This document shows positions 17,758-27,826 of a stretch of 64,000 nt of DNA, piece after piece. The position numbers and the translations under genes are program-made. The notes under the pieces were generated by a model. It worked only from the letters and a program-made list of their open reading frames with translations. It made no database searches and had not been told where the DNA came from. Every line of letters begins with the position of its first letter. Positions within the stretch are counted from its first letter, which is position 1. The DNA is from Xylanibacter rodentium (GTDB lineage Bacteria; Bacteroidota; Bacteroidia; Bacteroidales; Bacteroidaceae): assembly GCF_013166575.1 (NCBI RefSeq), contig NZ_JABKKE010000001.1, positions 248,001 through 312,000 of the forward strand. The letters run 5' to 3'.

Positions 17758-19878
17758 TTAATACTTATTTTTTATAATGACTTTTCTTCCTCCCATGATG
17801 TACATCCCGGGCTTAGGTTTATGCGTAATACGCATTCCACCAACATTATATATCCCATGAGTGGCATAATCGTTATTTGCCGTTTTACCATATGCCGGGT
17901 GTTCTATTCCGGTAGTGGCCATGCCGAAAGAAAATCCTTTGGCCATGGATATTCCGTTTGGCACAGCAAGATAAGCTTTGTATGCACCCAACACGAACGC
18001 CGCGCCATCCGGAGCACCCCACCAAAATCCAAGCGCTTCACCAACCGGTTTGGCCAAACGAAAGAACATACATCCGTCACCTTCTGTTGTCATGTCGGTA
18101 ACATCGCCTTTAAGAAGATTGCCACTATGAACATTTCCGGGTTTACTGGTTACAATATACTCATATATGCCGGCATCAAAGGCTGAGACAAGCAGACCGG
18201 AACAAGCCGGAACAATATCTCCGGAATTGTATTTGTTGACCACAAGTCTATTGCCTGTCACTCCCACCGTGCTGCAATCAATGTCTTCCGGAACGATGAA
18301 AGGAACATCGGTGAAATATGTTGCATAATATCTTCCGTCGGTATCATGTCCACCTGTCGTTATCTTCAAAGCTCCCATCTTTCGATAGAGAGTGACTTTT
18401 ACATTGTTGGAAAAACTGTCGTAAACCCGGAACTCGGGGCCACCCGGGCGAAACCTTATGCAACGGTTTTTATAATAGCAATTACGAATGGCAACACTGT
18501 CGGGCCTTACGACGTTTATTTCCCATTTATAATTGTTATTTGCTGCGCTCTTTTGTGTCTCACCAAAATCTGTACCTGATTTATATCCGATATATCCTTG
18601 GGAATTTCTCAGTGTATAAGTGCCGGCGGACTGTCTTTCCAATACAATTTCCACATCATCGGATGTCATGCAAATATTGTTCTCGATATCTATTCCAACA
18701 CCCTTACCTGCACCGCTTATTTCTCCCATAGCCATGCCGGCATCTTCGTTTACAATCAGATATATACCTCCGTCGACAATATCCGCATCGGACATGACAC
18801 GCTTGTAATAAGCACAGCCCACAGGCACTTCCGGAGCGTTGTTTACTGTGAGAACATATGATGCTGTCATCGGCTCTACATCCGGCAATGTGAGTATAGC
18901 TTTGATTGTAGTAGTGCCAGCAGATACAGGGGTCACGTTACCGTTGTTGTCCACAACTGCTACGGATTCGTCGGAACTATCCCAGGTAACGGTTCCACCT
19001 ATGTAAGTGTTTGTCAGAATCGGAGCAATAAAAGTTCTGCCCAGTATCGTGGTTGCCTTTAGTCTGTCAAAAGCAAATATCCTCTCGATAAAGTACACGG
19101 CAGTCACTGTATCGCTCTTTTCACCACTTTCTTCGTATATAGCAAAAGCCTTTATTGTTGCTGATTCATCAATGCAGATGGGATTGCCATCGTATAGACT
19201 GTAGTCTTCAACGGCAGAATCGGAACCTGCTATTGTATAATATATAATATTGTCATATTTTTCGGAAATTCTCACGTATTGCGTATCGGAGTATTTACCT
19301 GGAACAGGCAAAAATGTAGGAGTGAAAACTTTGGAATATGCAGCAGACTGCCACACAATGGTCATTTCATCTATATACACAGTTCCATTGCCTGAGCATA
19401 TACCTATATATTGATAATCACCATCCACGATCAGAGTGTCCCTCTCTGCCGTTTTGCAACTGACTGTACCGATCTGCACCCCTTGCGTTTTCCCAGTCTG
19501 GTACAAATCTTCTGCCGACGAATATGCCGTGTTCTTACCGTAAATCTTAACACTCTTATTTCCTGTTGCCAATGACGATGTATTCCATTTTACAATTACT
19601 GACTTTACAATTCCTCCTGAAGCAGTGGATACTATTCCGGAATTGTCGCTCGCCCTAAGACCCATTGCCCCTTCTTTAGATTTCAACATATTGCCTGCAT
19701 AGACAGCATTAGAAATAAGTTTCTTGTCTTTAAAACTGTAATATGAACCGGTATTTTCTATTCCTGTCATTTCAACTGTCAACACATCATCGGCTGTCTG
19801 CGAGAACAAGCGACATTGTGAAAATATCATTGTAATAAATACAATAACATAAAATTTTGAAGTTTCGATTTGATACAT
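17758..19878 (-). CDS. Secreted Ig-like multidomain protein with C-terminal sorting-like motif
   Basis: A 706-residue protein beginning with a hydrophobic signal segment (VIVFITMIFSQCRLFSQ). Residues about 190-265 resemble the chitobiase/beta-hexosaminidase C-terminal Ig-like repeat (YVRISEKYDNIIYYTIAGSD). Residues about 272-345 are a bacterial Ig-like (Big_2) domain with TVTWDSSDESVAVVDNNG. The C-terminus has GIYNVGGMRI and PKPGMYIMGGRKVIIKNKY, resembling C-terminal domains of Prevotella secreted proteins that are type IX-like sorting signals. No catalytic motif is recognised; it may bind carbohydrate at the cell surface. Cysteines are few. A likely promoter lies at 20004-20011. Confidence 0.75.
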   Translation of the reverse strand: MYQIETSKFYVIVFITMIFSQCRLFSQTADDVLTVEMTGIENTGSYYSFKDKKLISNAVYAGNMLKSKEGAMGLRASDNSGIVSTASGGIVKSVIVKWNTSSLATGNKSVKIYGKNTAYSSAEDLYQTGKTQGVQIGTVSCKTAERDTLIVDGDYQYIGICSGNGTVYIDEMTIVWQSAAYSKVFTPTFLPVPGKYSDTQYVRISEKYDNIIYYTIAGSDSAVEDYSLYDGNPICIDESATIKAFAIYEESGEKSDTVTAVYFIERIFAFDRLKATTILGRTFIAPILTNTYIGGTVTWDSSDESVAVVDNNGNVTPVSAGTTTIKAILTLPDVEPMTASYVLTVNNAPEVPVGCAYYKRVMSDADIVDGGIYLIVNEDAGMAMGEISGAGKGVGIDIENNICMTSDDVEIVLERQSAGTYTLRNSQGYIGYKSGTDFGETQKSAANNNYKWEINVVRPDSVAIRNCYYKNRCIRFRPGGPEFRVYDSFSNNVKVTLYRKMGALKITTGGHDTDGRYYATYFTDVPFIVPEDIDCSTVGVTGNRLVVNKYNSGDIVPACSGLLVSAFDAGIYEYIVTSKPGNVHSGNLLKGDVTDMTTEGDGCMFFRLAKPVGEALGFWWGAPDGAAFVLGAYKAYLAVPNGISMAKGFSFGMATTGIEHPAYGKTANNDYATHGIYNVGGMRITHKPKPGMYIMGGRKVIIKNKY

Positions 19879-20003
19879 ATTTTAAATTTAAGGTAAGACT
19901 TTGAAACAACAATAAGGCAATTGCAATCTTATCTTCAATGTCATCATCTGTAATAACAAACAACATTGGTAATTAAAACTGGCAAACCCACAAATTGTTT
20001 ATT

Positions 20004-20011
20004 CAAAGGTA
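20004..20011 (-). promoter_or_regulatory. Putative -7 box TACCTTTG for the secreted protein
   Basis: Reads TACCTTTG on the minus strand, about 125 bases upstream of the start at 19878. This would give a long AT-rich leader, so another start site nearer the gene is possible. Confidence 0.4.
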
Positions 20012-20362
20012 ATATAAAATTGTTTTCCTTTCAAGAAAAATCAAACCTTCTTGTATATTATATAATTCTTATAACTATATTTAACAACAATAAAACCATT
20101 TTCACTCATTATAACCATTTTCGACATTTTAATAACAACATTCTATTATATAAAATAATAATCCTCAATTAAATTATAATACATATTTAAAAACTATTAT
20201 TTCACAGTATTAAAGATATTATTAAACCATAATAAAGAAATCTATACAAAATTTGAAGCTGTAAAATTTATAGTGATAGAAAATCAAAAAGCCTTTTAAT
20301 ATTGCCATTTAAAAACCTATCAAAAACAATTATCTTTATATCAGATATTCAATTAAATTGCG

Positions 20363-20370
20363 TAACTTTG
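20363..20370 (+). promoter_or_regulatory. -7 box TAACTTTG of lon
   Basis: TAACTTTG lies 27 bp before the chosen lon start at 20398. Its position shows that the longer in-frame extension starting at 20302 would begin upstream of the promoter. Confidence 0.65.
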
Positions 20371-20397
20371 CACACTCAAAAAATAGATAATATTCAG

Positions 20398-22848
20398 ATG
20401 GACAGTAGAGAAAACAATAAAGCTTTTTCGATGATCGCAGACATAGAGGGGGATTTTGGTGATTTGTCTAATACAGACATGCCCCAAACACTGCCCATAC
20501 TTGCAGTGCGCAACCTTGTACTTTTTCCCGGTGTTGTGTCGCCAATACTAATTGGACGACAGTCAAGCATGACTTTGGTGAAAAAAGCCGAAAAGACAGG
20601 AACCTTTATCGGCATAATATGTCAACGTGACCCGGAGGTGGAAGAGCCAACGAGAAATGATTTATACGATTACGGTGTATACGCCCGTGTGGTAAAAATA
20701 CTGACATTGCCAAACGGTAGCATGACAGCCATTGTCCAAGGGCTCGGGAGACTGCGTCTTTTGAGCGTCACCCGTCGCAAACCATATATTTCAGGACATG
20801 TAGAAATCGCCACAGAAACTTTACCTGAAAAAGACGATAGTGAATTCATTGCAGCCATAGACGACCTACGTACTACAACGGCCGAATACATTCGTGTAAA
20901 CGACGATATACCGGAAGAAGCTACTTTTGCCATCAAGAATGTACACAACGACATGATGGCACTGAACTTCATCTGCTCCAACATGCCCTTTGCCATAAAT
21001 GAGAAAATGGAACTGCTCTCCACTGACTCTGTCAAGGAACGCCTTTTCGGCACACTGCGCATAGTACACAGAGAGCTTTCACTGCAAAGCCTTAAACAGG
21101 ACATACGCAACAAGACCCGCGACGATATTGACGAGCAACAACGCAATTACTTCCTGCAACAGCAAATAAAGAACATGCAGGCCGAAATCGGCAACGGTGA
21201 TGGTTCACCCGAACGAAAAGAACTTCAAGAAAAGGCAAAAAACAAATTGTGGTCAGAAGAAACAGACAGAATATTCCACAAAGAATTAGACAAACTCGAA
21301 CAACTCAATCCACAGAGTCCTGAATACAACGTACAGCTGACCTATCTGCAAACACTGGTATCGCTACCTTGGTGTGAATTTACCCACGATGACATAAACC
21401 TTGCCCGTGCCAGACGCATACTTGACGCTGACCATTACGGCATGGAAAAGGTCAAAGAGCGTATACTCGAATATCTGGCCATACTGAGTTTGCGTGGCGA
21501 TCTGAAATCGCCTATAATATGTCTTTACGGTCCTCCGGGTGTTGGAAAGACAAGTTTGGGCCGCAGTATTGCAAAAGCCATGAACCGAAAATATGTGCGC
21601 ATATCGCTCGGCGGTCTTCACGACGAGGCTGAAATACGCGGACACCGACGCACATACATCGGAGCCATGCCTGGCCGCATAATAAAGAACATACAGAAAG
21701 CCGGATCGTCAAATCCCGTATTCATACTTGACGAGATAGACAAAATAACGCAGAATACCATACACGGAGATCCGGCATCAGCATTACTCGAAGTATTGGA
21801 CCCCGAGCAGAACTCGACATTCCACGACAACTATCTTGATGTCGACTACGACCTTTCAAAAGTACTTTTCATTGCCACAGCCAATGACCTCAACACTATT
21901 CCACGTCCACTGCTTGACCGGATGGAGATAATAGAAGTGAGCGGATATATCACTGAGGAAAAAACAGAGATAGCCCGCCGACATCTTATACCGAAAGAGA
22001 AAGACAATACAGGACTCGGAGATGAGAAACGACTTAGCTTCAGTCCACAAGCCATAGAGAAGATTATAGAACAATACACACGCGAAAGCGGAGTACGACA
22101 ACTTGAGAAACAAATAAACAAGACACTTCGCAAGCTGGCATATATCAAGGCCAAAGACAAAACCCTACCCTACTCACGCATAACACCAAAAGAGATAGAA
22201 GGACTTTTAGGCAAACCTCCATTCTACCGCGACATATACCAAGGCAACGACTATGCTGGAGTAGTGACAGGATTAGCGTGGACAAGCGTGGGCGGTGAGA
22301 TTCTCTTCATAGAAACAAGTTTGAGTAAAGGCAAAGGGGCCAAACTAACTCTGACAGGCAATTTGGGCGATGTGATGAAAGAGTCAGCCGTATTGGCTTT
22401 GGAATATGTAAAGGCACACACCGACAAACTCGGCATAGACTACCGCATATTCGACAACTGGAACATACATATACACGTGCCCGAGGGAGCCACTCCAAAG
22501 GACGGCCCGTCGGCAGGCATAACCATAGCCACGTCTATTGCCTCGGCACTCACACAACGCAAAGTACGCCGCAACACAGCCATGACCGGTGAGATAACCC
22601 TAAGAGGCAAGGTTTTGCCCGTAGGAGGAATTAAAGAAAAGATACTCGCAGCCAAACGGGCCGGTATCACAGACATTATGCTCTGCACGGAAAACCACAA
22701 GGACATCGAGGAAATACCCGAGGTATATCTCAACGGAGTGAACTTCCATTATGTAGATAGTGTGCAAGACGTATGGGACTTTGCATTGACGGAAGACTAT
22801 GTGGACAATCCAATATCGTTTGAAATAAAAGAGGAAAACGAACAATGA
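20398..22848 (+). CDS. lon: Lon ATP-dependent protease
   Basis: An 816-residue LonA protease degrading misfolded and regulatory proteins. An N-terminal LON substrate domain begins at [16 protein letters not shown], a central AAA+ module has Walker [12 protein letters not shown] near residue 378 and Walker [10 protein letters not shown], and the C-terminal protease domain has the Ser705 (PKDGPSAG) and Lys746 (GGIKEK) dyad. ATG 20398 is chosen because the -7 box lies just upstream. The stop overlaps tgt by four bases. Confidence 0.97.
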   Translation: MDSRENNKAFSMIADIEGDFGDLSNTDMPQTLPILAVRNLVLFPGVVSPILIGRQSSMTLVKKAEKTGTFIGIICQRDPEVEEPTRNDLYDYGVYARVVKILTLPNGSMTAIVQGLGRLRLLSVTRRKPYISGHVEIATETLPEKDDSEFIAAIDDLRTTTAEYIRVNDDIPEEATFAIKNVHNDMMALNFICSNMPFAINEKMELLSTDSVKERLFGTLRIVHRELSLQSLKQDIRNKTRDDIDEQQRNYFLQQQIKNMQAEIGNGDGSPERKELQEKAKNKLWSEETDRIFHKELDKLEQLNPQSPEYNVQLTYLQTLVSLPWCEFTHDDINLARARRILDADHYGMEKVKERILEYLAILSLRGDLKSPIICLYGPPGVGKTSLGRSIAKAMNRKYVRISLGGLHDEAEIRGHRRTYIGAMPGRIIKNIQKAGSSNPVFILDEIDKITQNTIHGDPASALLEVLDPEQNSTFHDNYLDVDYDLSKVLFIATANDLNTIPRPLLDRMEIIEVSGYITEEKTEIARRHLIPKEKDNTGLGDEKRLSFSPQAIEKIIEQYTRESGVRQLEKQINKTLRKLAYIKAKDKTLPYSRITPKEIEGLLGKPPFYRDIYQGNDYAGVVTGLAWTSVGGEILFIETSLSKGKGAKLTLTGNLGDVMKESAVLALEYVKAHTDKLGIDYRIFDNWNIHIHVPEGATPKDGPSAGITIATSIASALTQRKVRRNTAMTGEITLRGKVLPVGGIKEKILAAKRAGITDIMLCTENHKDIEEIPEVYLNGVNFHYVDSVQDVWDFALTEDYVDNPISFEIKEENEQ

Positions 22849-23972
22849 AATTCGAACTTCAACATGCCGATCCCGCATCAGACGCACGCACAGGATTGAT
22901 AACCACCGCACACGGTCAGATACGTACACCTATTTTCATGCCCGTGGGCACATGTGGCAGCGTGAAAGGTGTACATATAAAAGAACTGGAGGAACAGGTG
23001 AAAGCCCAGATCATACTTGGCAACACGTACCATCTGTATCTGCGCCCGGGACTTGACGTCTTGCGCCAGGCCGGTGGACTGCACCGTTTCAACGGCTGGC
23101 AACACCCTATACTAACAGACTCTGGCGGATTCCAGGTTTTCTCACTGACCGGTATACGCAAACTCAAGGAGGAAGGATGCGAGTTCCGTTCGCATATAGA
23201 CGGCTCAAAACACATTTTCACTCCAGAGAACGTGATGGACACCGAACGTACCATAGGAGCAGACATCATAATGGCTTTCGACGAATGTCCCCCTGGAAAC
23301 AGTGACTATGGTTACGCTCGCCGGAGCCTTGGATTGACCCAACGCTGGCTCGACCGCTGCATCAAAAGATTCAACGAGACCGAACCGCTATATGGATACG
23401 AACAGACACTTTTCCCCATAGTACAGGGATGCACTTTCAAGGACTTACGCCGTGAAGCCGCCATGTACGTGGCCGACAAAGGGGCCGACGGCAATGCCAT
23501 CGGCGGACTTGCAGTAGGAGAACCCACAGAAGTGATGTACGAAATGATTGAGACGGTCAATGAGATTCTACCCAAGGACCGTCCACGATACCTCATGGGA
23601 GTAGGTACACCCCAGAATATCCTTGAGGCTATAGAACGCGGTGTGGATATGTTTGACTGTGTAATGCCTACACGAAACGGACGCAACGCTATGCTCTTCA
23701 CATATGACGGCACAATGAACATGCGCAACAAGAAATGGGAAAACGATTTCTCACCCATAGACCCCAACGGATGCGAAACCGACCGCATATACACAAAAGC
23801 ATACCTGCATCATCTATTCAAGGCGCAGGAACTGTTGGCCATGCAGATAGCCAGCATACACAACCTGTCGTTCTACCTTCGCCTCGTGACTGACGCCCGA
23901 ACGCACATAGAACAGGGAGACTTCACCGCATGGAAACGCAGCATAACCGACAATCTGGGAAGAAGAATATGA
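22845..23972 (+). CDS. tgt: tRNA-guanine transglycosylase
   Basis: A 375-residue TIM-barrel enzyme that swaps guanine 34 for preQ1 in tRNAs with GUN anticodons, in queuosine synthesis. Substrate motifs SGGFQVFSL and GGLAVGEP and the catalytic region DCVMPTRNGRNA are present. The usual zinc site (CxCxxC then His) is degraded: the segment reads DPNGCETDRIYTKAYLHHL, so only one of three cysteines remains while the distal IHNL histidine is kept. It overlaps lon by ATGA and is followed by an LptF/G-type permease, which fits a conserved Bacteroidales neighbourhood. Confidence 0.93.
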   Translation: MKFELQHADPASDARTGLITTAHGQIRTPIFMPVGTCGSVKGVHIKELEEQVKAQIILGNTYHLYLRPGLDVLRQAGGLHRFNGWQHPILTDSGGFQVFSLTGIRKLKEEGCEFRSHIDGSKHIFTPENVMDTERTIGADIIMAFDECPPGNSDYGYARRSLGLTQRWLDRCIKRFNETEPLYGYEQTLFPIVQGCTFKDLRREAAMYVADKGADGNAIGGLAVGEPTEVMYEMIETVNEILPKDRPRYLMGVGTPQNILEAIERGVDMFDCVMPTRNGRNAMLFTYDGTMNMRNKKWENDFSPIDPNGCETDRIYTKAYLHHLFKAQELLAMQIASIHNLSFYLRLVTDARTHIEQGDFTAWKRSITDNLGRRI

Positions 23973-24094
23973 CATAAGAAAATATATCCGGGTATATAAT
24001 CAAACTATCAAAATAAAAGGACATGAAATATGTTTTAACATAATATCCGCATATTGGGGATACAGTAATACAATATCAGAATCAAATCAAAGAA

Positions 24095-25294
24095 ATGGAA
24101 TACAGCGAGATAAGAAACAGACACAAGACATTGCATGCAATACGCGCCATACGTCGTAAGGTTGCCATGATGTCATTGTGGCTGAATATGGTTAACCCGC
24201 TACATTATGTAAAAAAGATAGACGGGTATATCATACGCAAGTTCATCGGAACATATATATATGCCATAATCTTGATTATATCCATCTCGATAGTTTTCGA
24301 CGTGAATGAAAACCTGGCCAAATTTAGCACATATCATGCCCCTTTAAAAGCAATAGTACTTGACTATTACGCCAACTTCATCCCATACTTTGCCAACCTG
24401 TTCAGTCCATTGTTCGTATTCATCGCCGTTATATTCTTCACATCGAAACTCGCCGGCAACTCCGAAATAATAGCAATGTTGGCATGTGGAATGAGCTTCA
24501 AGCGACTGATGCGGCCATACATGATATCGGCCGCATTGATATCCGTGCTCAATTTCTTTCTTGGAGCATACATAATACCGCAAGGTACGGTGGTCAGACA
24601 AAACTTCGAGTCGCTTTACAAGAACAGCCGGAAAAACACTTCGGCCAGCAATGTGCAACTACAGGTAGGTCCCGGAACAATTGCATATATATCGCAGTAT
24701 GACGACAAGACAAAAACAGGATACGGCTTTTCCTTAGATAAATTTGAGAACAAGAAACTTGTAAGCCACATGACGGCCAACGTCATCAAGTACGACACCA
24801 TATCGGACAGCCGATACCATTGGAAAGCCATAAACTATAAGATACGCACTCTCAAAGGTATGCGCGAGCACATTACATCGGGTATGGAAACAGACACGAC
24901 AGTGATGATGGAACCTATGGATCTCGTTTTCAGCAAGGGACAGCAGGAAACACTGACCAGCCCGGAACTAAAACGATATATATCCAAACAGAAAGACCGC
25001 GGTTCAAGCAACGTCGTACAATACGAAGTAGAGTATCACAAACGTATTGCATCGAGTTTTGCCTCATTCATCCTTACCATCATCGGAGCCAGCCTGAGCG
25101 CCCGCAAGCGCAAAGGAGGCATGGGGTTGTATCTCGGCATCGGCATGGCACTGAGTTTTTCATACATTCTGCTGCAAACAGTATGTGCGACATTTGCCAT
25201 AAATGCCAGCACACCACCGATGCTTGCAGCATGGATACCCAATATATTATATTCATTCATAGCATATTATTGTTACAAAAAAGCACCGAATTAA
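24095..25294 (+). CDS. LptF/LptG family lipopolysaccharide export permease
   Basis: A 399-residue YjgP/YjgQ family membrane protein. A helix starts at GYIIRKFIGTYIYAIILI, with further N-terminal helices near residues 95-160, a large periplasmic beta-jellyroll-like domain in the middle, and three helices at the C-terminus (FASFILTIIGASLSARKRKGG). In the Lpt machine two such subunits with the LptB ATPase extract LPS from the inner membrane. Whether this is F or G is undecided. A later start near MSLWLNMVNPLHYV is possible. The stop is immediately followed by the DEAD helicase start. Confidence 0.88.
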   Translation: MEYSEIRNRHKTLHAIRAIRRKVAMMSLWLNMVNPLHYVKKIDGYIIRKFIGTYIYAIILIISISIVFDVNENLAKFSTYHAPLKAIVLDYYANFIPYFANLFSPLFVFIAVIFFTSKLAGNSEIIAMLACGMSFKRLMRPYMISAALISVLNFFLGAYIIPQGTVVRQNFESLYKNSRKNTSASNVQLQVGPGTIAYISQYDDKTKTGYGFSLDKFENKKLVSHMTANVIKYDTISDSRYHWKAINYKIRTLKGMREHITSGMETDTTVMMEPMDLVFSKGQQETLTSPELKRYISKQKDRGSSNVVQYEVEYHKRIASSFASFILTIIGASLSARKRKGGMGLYLGIGMALSFSYILLQTVCATFAINASTPPMLAAWIPNILYSFIAYYCYKKAPN

Positions 25295-26665
25295 ATGAAA
25301 TTTGAAGATACTTATCTTAGCGACAACATATTGGATGCTCTCTACGACATGCACTTTGACGAGTGTACGCCGATACAGGAGAAATGCATACCGGAGATTC
25401 TGAACGGGCACGACATCATAGGCGTTGCACAGACCGGAACAGGAAAGACCGCCGCCTATCTGCTACCAATATTAAGCATGCTCGATGACGGAGGATATCC
25501 GGAGGATGCCATCAATTGTATAGTAATGTCACCGACACGCGAACTCGCACAGCAAATAGACCAGGCGATGCAAGGATTCGGCTATTATCTCGACACGGTT
25601 AGTAGCGTGGCTGTATACGGCGGCAATGACGGCAACCGATATGACCAGGAGATGAAAAGCCTGAAGATGGGTGCGGGAGTCGTAATAGCCACACCGGGAC
25701 GATTGTTGAGCCATATTCGCATGGGCAATGTAGACTTGAGCCGTGTCAGTTTCTTCGTTTTAGACGAGGCCGACAGAATGCTCGACATGGGATTTAGCGA
25801 CGACATAATGCAGATAACTAAAGGACTGACCGGAGAGCATCAGACGATAATGTTCTCGGCAACTATGCCCGACAAAATACAACAATTGGCACATACATTG
25901 ATGCACAACCCTGTGGAAGTTAAGATTGCCGTGAGCAAACCGGCGGAGAAGATACGTCAGTCGGCATATATATGCCACGACACACAGAAAGCAGGCATCA
26001 TAAGACATCTATTCAGTACCAACCGGCTCAATCGTGTAATAATATTCTCCGGCAAGAAAGATAAGGTAAAAGAGATTGACCGTGAACTGCGAAAAATGGA
26101 CATTAACAGTTGTTCGATGCACAGCGACCTGACCCAACAGGAACGCGACGAGGTGATGTTTGCTTTCAAGGCTGGACACAAAGACGTACTTGTAGCTACC
26201 GACATCGTATCCAGAGGTATCGACATCGACGACATTCTGATGGTAATAAACTATGATGTACCGCACGATGCCGAAGACTATGTGCACCGTATAGGCCGAA
26301 CAGCGCGGGCCGACAGGGACGGAGTGGCAATGACCTTTGTCAACGGACGTGATATAAGCCGATTCCAGCAAATAGAGAAGTTTCTCGGAAAAGAAATCAC
26401 CAAGAATCCGCTGCCCGAAGGATTGGGAGCCGGACCGGAGTATAAGGCAGCCGACAAGAAAAAACCATCACGCCGCCACGGCAACAACAATCGCAGAAAA
26501 GGCGGCAACAACAAGAACAAGGGCAACGATAATAACTGTACTGACAGCGATAAAAGTAGCGCCGAAAAGAGTAGTAACAGAAGAAGAAGCCACAATCGAT
26601 GTCGCGGCAAAAAGAAAGAAACCGGCAACAAGCCGAATACAGAAAAAGCCCCGACAACAGAATAA
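25295..26665 (+). CDS. DEAD-box RNA helicase
   Basis: A 456-residue RhlE/CsdA-like helicase acting in RNA unwinding, probably ribosome assembly or mRNA turnover. Q motif CTPIQEKCIP, then AQTGTGKT, PTRELAQQ, TPGRLL, DEADRMLD, SAT and HRIGRTAR are all present. The last 90 residues are a basic Lys/Asn/Arg-rich low-complexity tail, typical of RNA-binding extensions. It begins at the base after the permease stop, so translation is probably coupled. Confidence 0.93.
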   Translation: MKFEDTYLSDNILDALYDMHFDECTPIQEKCIPEILNGHDIIGVAQTGTGKTAAYLLPILSMLDDGGYPEDAINCIVMSPTRELAQQIDQAMQGFGYYLDTVSSVAVYGGNDGNRYDQEMKSLKMGAGVVIATPGRLLSHIRMGNVDLSRVSFFVLDEADRMLDMGFSDDIMQITKGLTGEHQTIMFSATMPDKIQQLAHTLMHNPVEVKIAVSKPAEKIRQSAYICHDTQKAGIIRHLFSTNRLNRVIIFSGKKDKVKEIDRELRKMDINSCSMHSDLTQQERDEVMFAFKAGHKDVLVATDIVSRGIDIDDILMVINYDVPHDAEDYVHRIGRTARADRDGVAMTFVNGRDISRFQQIEKFLGKEITKNPLPEGLGAGPEYKAADKKKPSRRHGNNNRRKGGNNKNKGNDNNCTDSDKSSAEKSSNRRRSHNRCRGKKKETGNKPNTEKAPTTE

Positions 26666-26846
26666 TCACAGCCTAAAGCAGGCTAAATATCCAATAAACA
26701 CTCTAATTATAACACAGGACTCCTCATTGACCCAAAAACTTATGACATACCGATTTTGTACACGGCCATTGTACTGTTAAAGTGCTGTAGCATGCAACAG
26801 AAAAAATGACAACCTATTGGAGTTGAAGAATAACGCACATGTTAAC

Positions 26847-27686
26847 TTAACTCCTTTCAGACTGTTTCGTACCGATTCGGAACTGCATTGGCGACATCCC
26901 TGTTACGCGACGGAAAAAGCGACACATATAGGAGTCGTCTTCAAAACGCAGGCGGTAAGCAATTTCCTTTATAGATATATCGGTATCTGTCAGTAGAGTC
27001 TTTATCTCCACCGTCAGTTGCTGGTCTATCAACGCTTTTGGCGAAATACCGTATATGCGCCTGCAAACCTTGTATAGATAATCCGGGGTTATGCTCAATG
27101 CGTCGGCATAGAATTTCACCTCTTTCTCATTAGGCGAATTTTTCATAAGCAGCGACCAGAATTTATTCATGACTGAACGGGCATTATTTTTGTATGCCAT
27201 CTGTTCCAATATGTCGGTTTTGGAAAATTCAGCCTCAATACCTCCGAAGAGATTATAAACTTGATAACTTAGCATTGTTATCCGGTTTGCCGACGGAATA
27301 TTGTCAAAAATCCATCTGACTTGGGAAATCCAGTTGGAAACAAGCAGATAATGTATTTCAATCAGTGGCAATATAGGAAAGTAGTGAAGATAATCCCACA
27401 GTGACGGATCGGGAATTTTGTAGTATGCCGTTTCAAGCATTATCACCGAAAGTGATACATAACTTACTTCAAAAGCGGCTGACACACCCTCGACAAAAAC
27501 AAACATATCTGAGGTGATAACAAGAAGGTCATTGCGGCGCAATGGCTTTTTTTGCATATTCACGGATACAACCGCCATACCTGCGGTGCATAGGAAGAAT
27601 ATGCAACCGTCGGTTCTTATAGAGTGCCCAACGCAGTCTTTCCAGTCGGTTACGCCTGTCGTATTGCCAATATATAAAGCTTTCAT
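26847..27686 (-). CDS. AraC-family transcriptional regulator
   Basis: A 279-residue regulator. The N-terminal part (about 1-160) is a cupin-like sensing region not recognised in detail. The C-terminal 100 residues are the double helix-turn-helix: DISIKEIAYRLRFEDDSYMCRFFRRVTGMSPMQFR. It is divergent from the MATE transporter gene with a 140-bp gap carrying promoters in both directions, so it probably controls that exporter. The -7 box at 27694-27701 lies seven bases before its start, suggesting a leaderless mRNA. Confidence 0.88.
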   Translation of the reverse strand: MKALYIGNTTGVTDWKDCVGHSIRTDGCIFFLCTAGMAVVSVNMQKKPLRRNDLLVITSDMFVFVEGVSAAFEVSYVSLSVIMLETAYYKIPDPSLWDYLHYFPILPLIEIHYLLVSNWISQVRWIFDNIPSANRITMLSYQVYNLFGGIEAEFSKTDILEQMAYKNNARSVMNKFWSLLMKNSPNEKEVKFYADALSITPDYLYKVCRRIYGISPKALIDQQLTVEIKTLLTDTDISIKEIAYRLRFEDDSYMCRFFRRVTGMSPMQFRIGTKQSERS

Positions 27687-27693
27687 AACGATA

Positions 27694-27701
27694 CAAATTT
27701 A
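27694..27701 (-). promoter_or_regulatory. -7 box TAAATTTG of the AraC gene
   Basis: Reads TAAATTTG on the minus strand, seven bases upstream of the start codon at 27686. Transcription would begin at or very near the ATG. Confidence 0.5.
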
Positions 27702-27789
27702 GTTCTTTTTTCTGATGTAAAAACAATATAGTATTGATTTGTACCACGATACCCCGAAAAATCACCATTCCCCATCGAATTTTTATATC

Positions 27790-27797
27790 TAACTTTG
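27790..27797 (+). promoter_or_regulatory. -7 box TAACTTTG of the MATE gene
   Basis: TAACTTTG lies 29 bp before the MATE start in the divergent region shared with the AraC gene. Confidence 0.65.
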
Positions 27798-27826
27798 CAA
27801 CATAAAATAACAGTAATCTCTAAATT

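Larger units (their letters stand above)
19879..20397. other. AT-rich divergent intergenic region
   Basis: About 520 bp of very AT-rich DNA between the minus-strand secreted-protein gene and plus-strand lon. It holds a TACCTTTG box for the minus strand at 20004-20011 and the lon promoter at 20363-20370. A short direct repeat AACCATTTTC occurs near 20095 and 20113. I see no gene. Confidence 0.6.
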
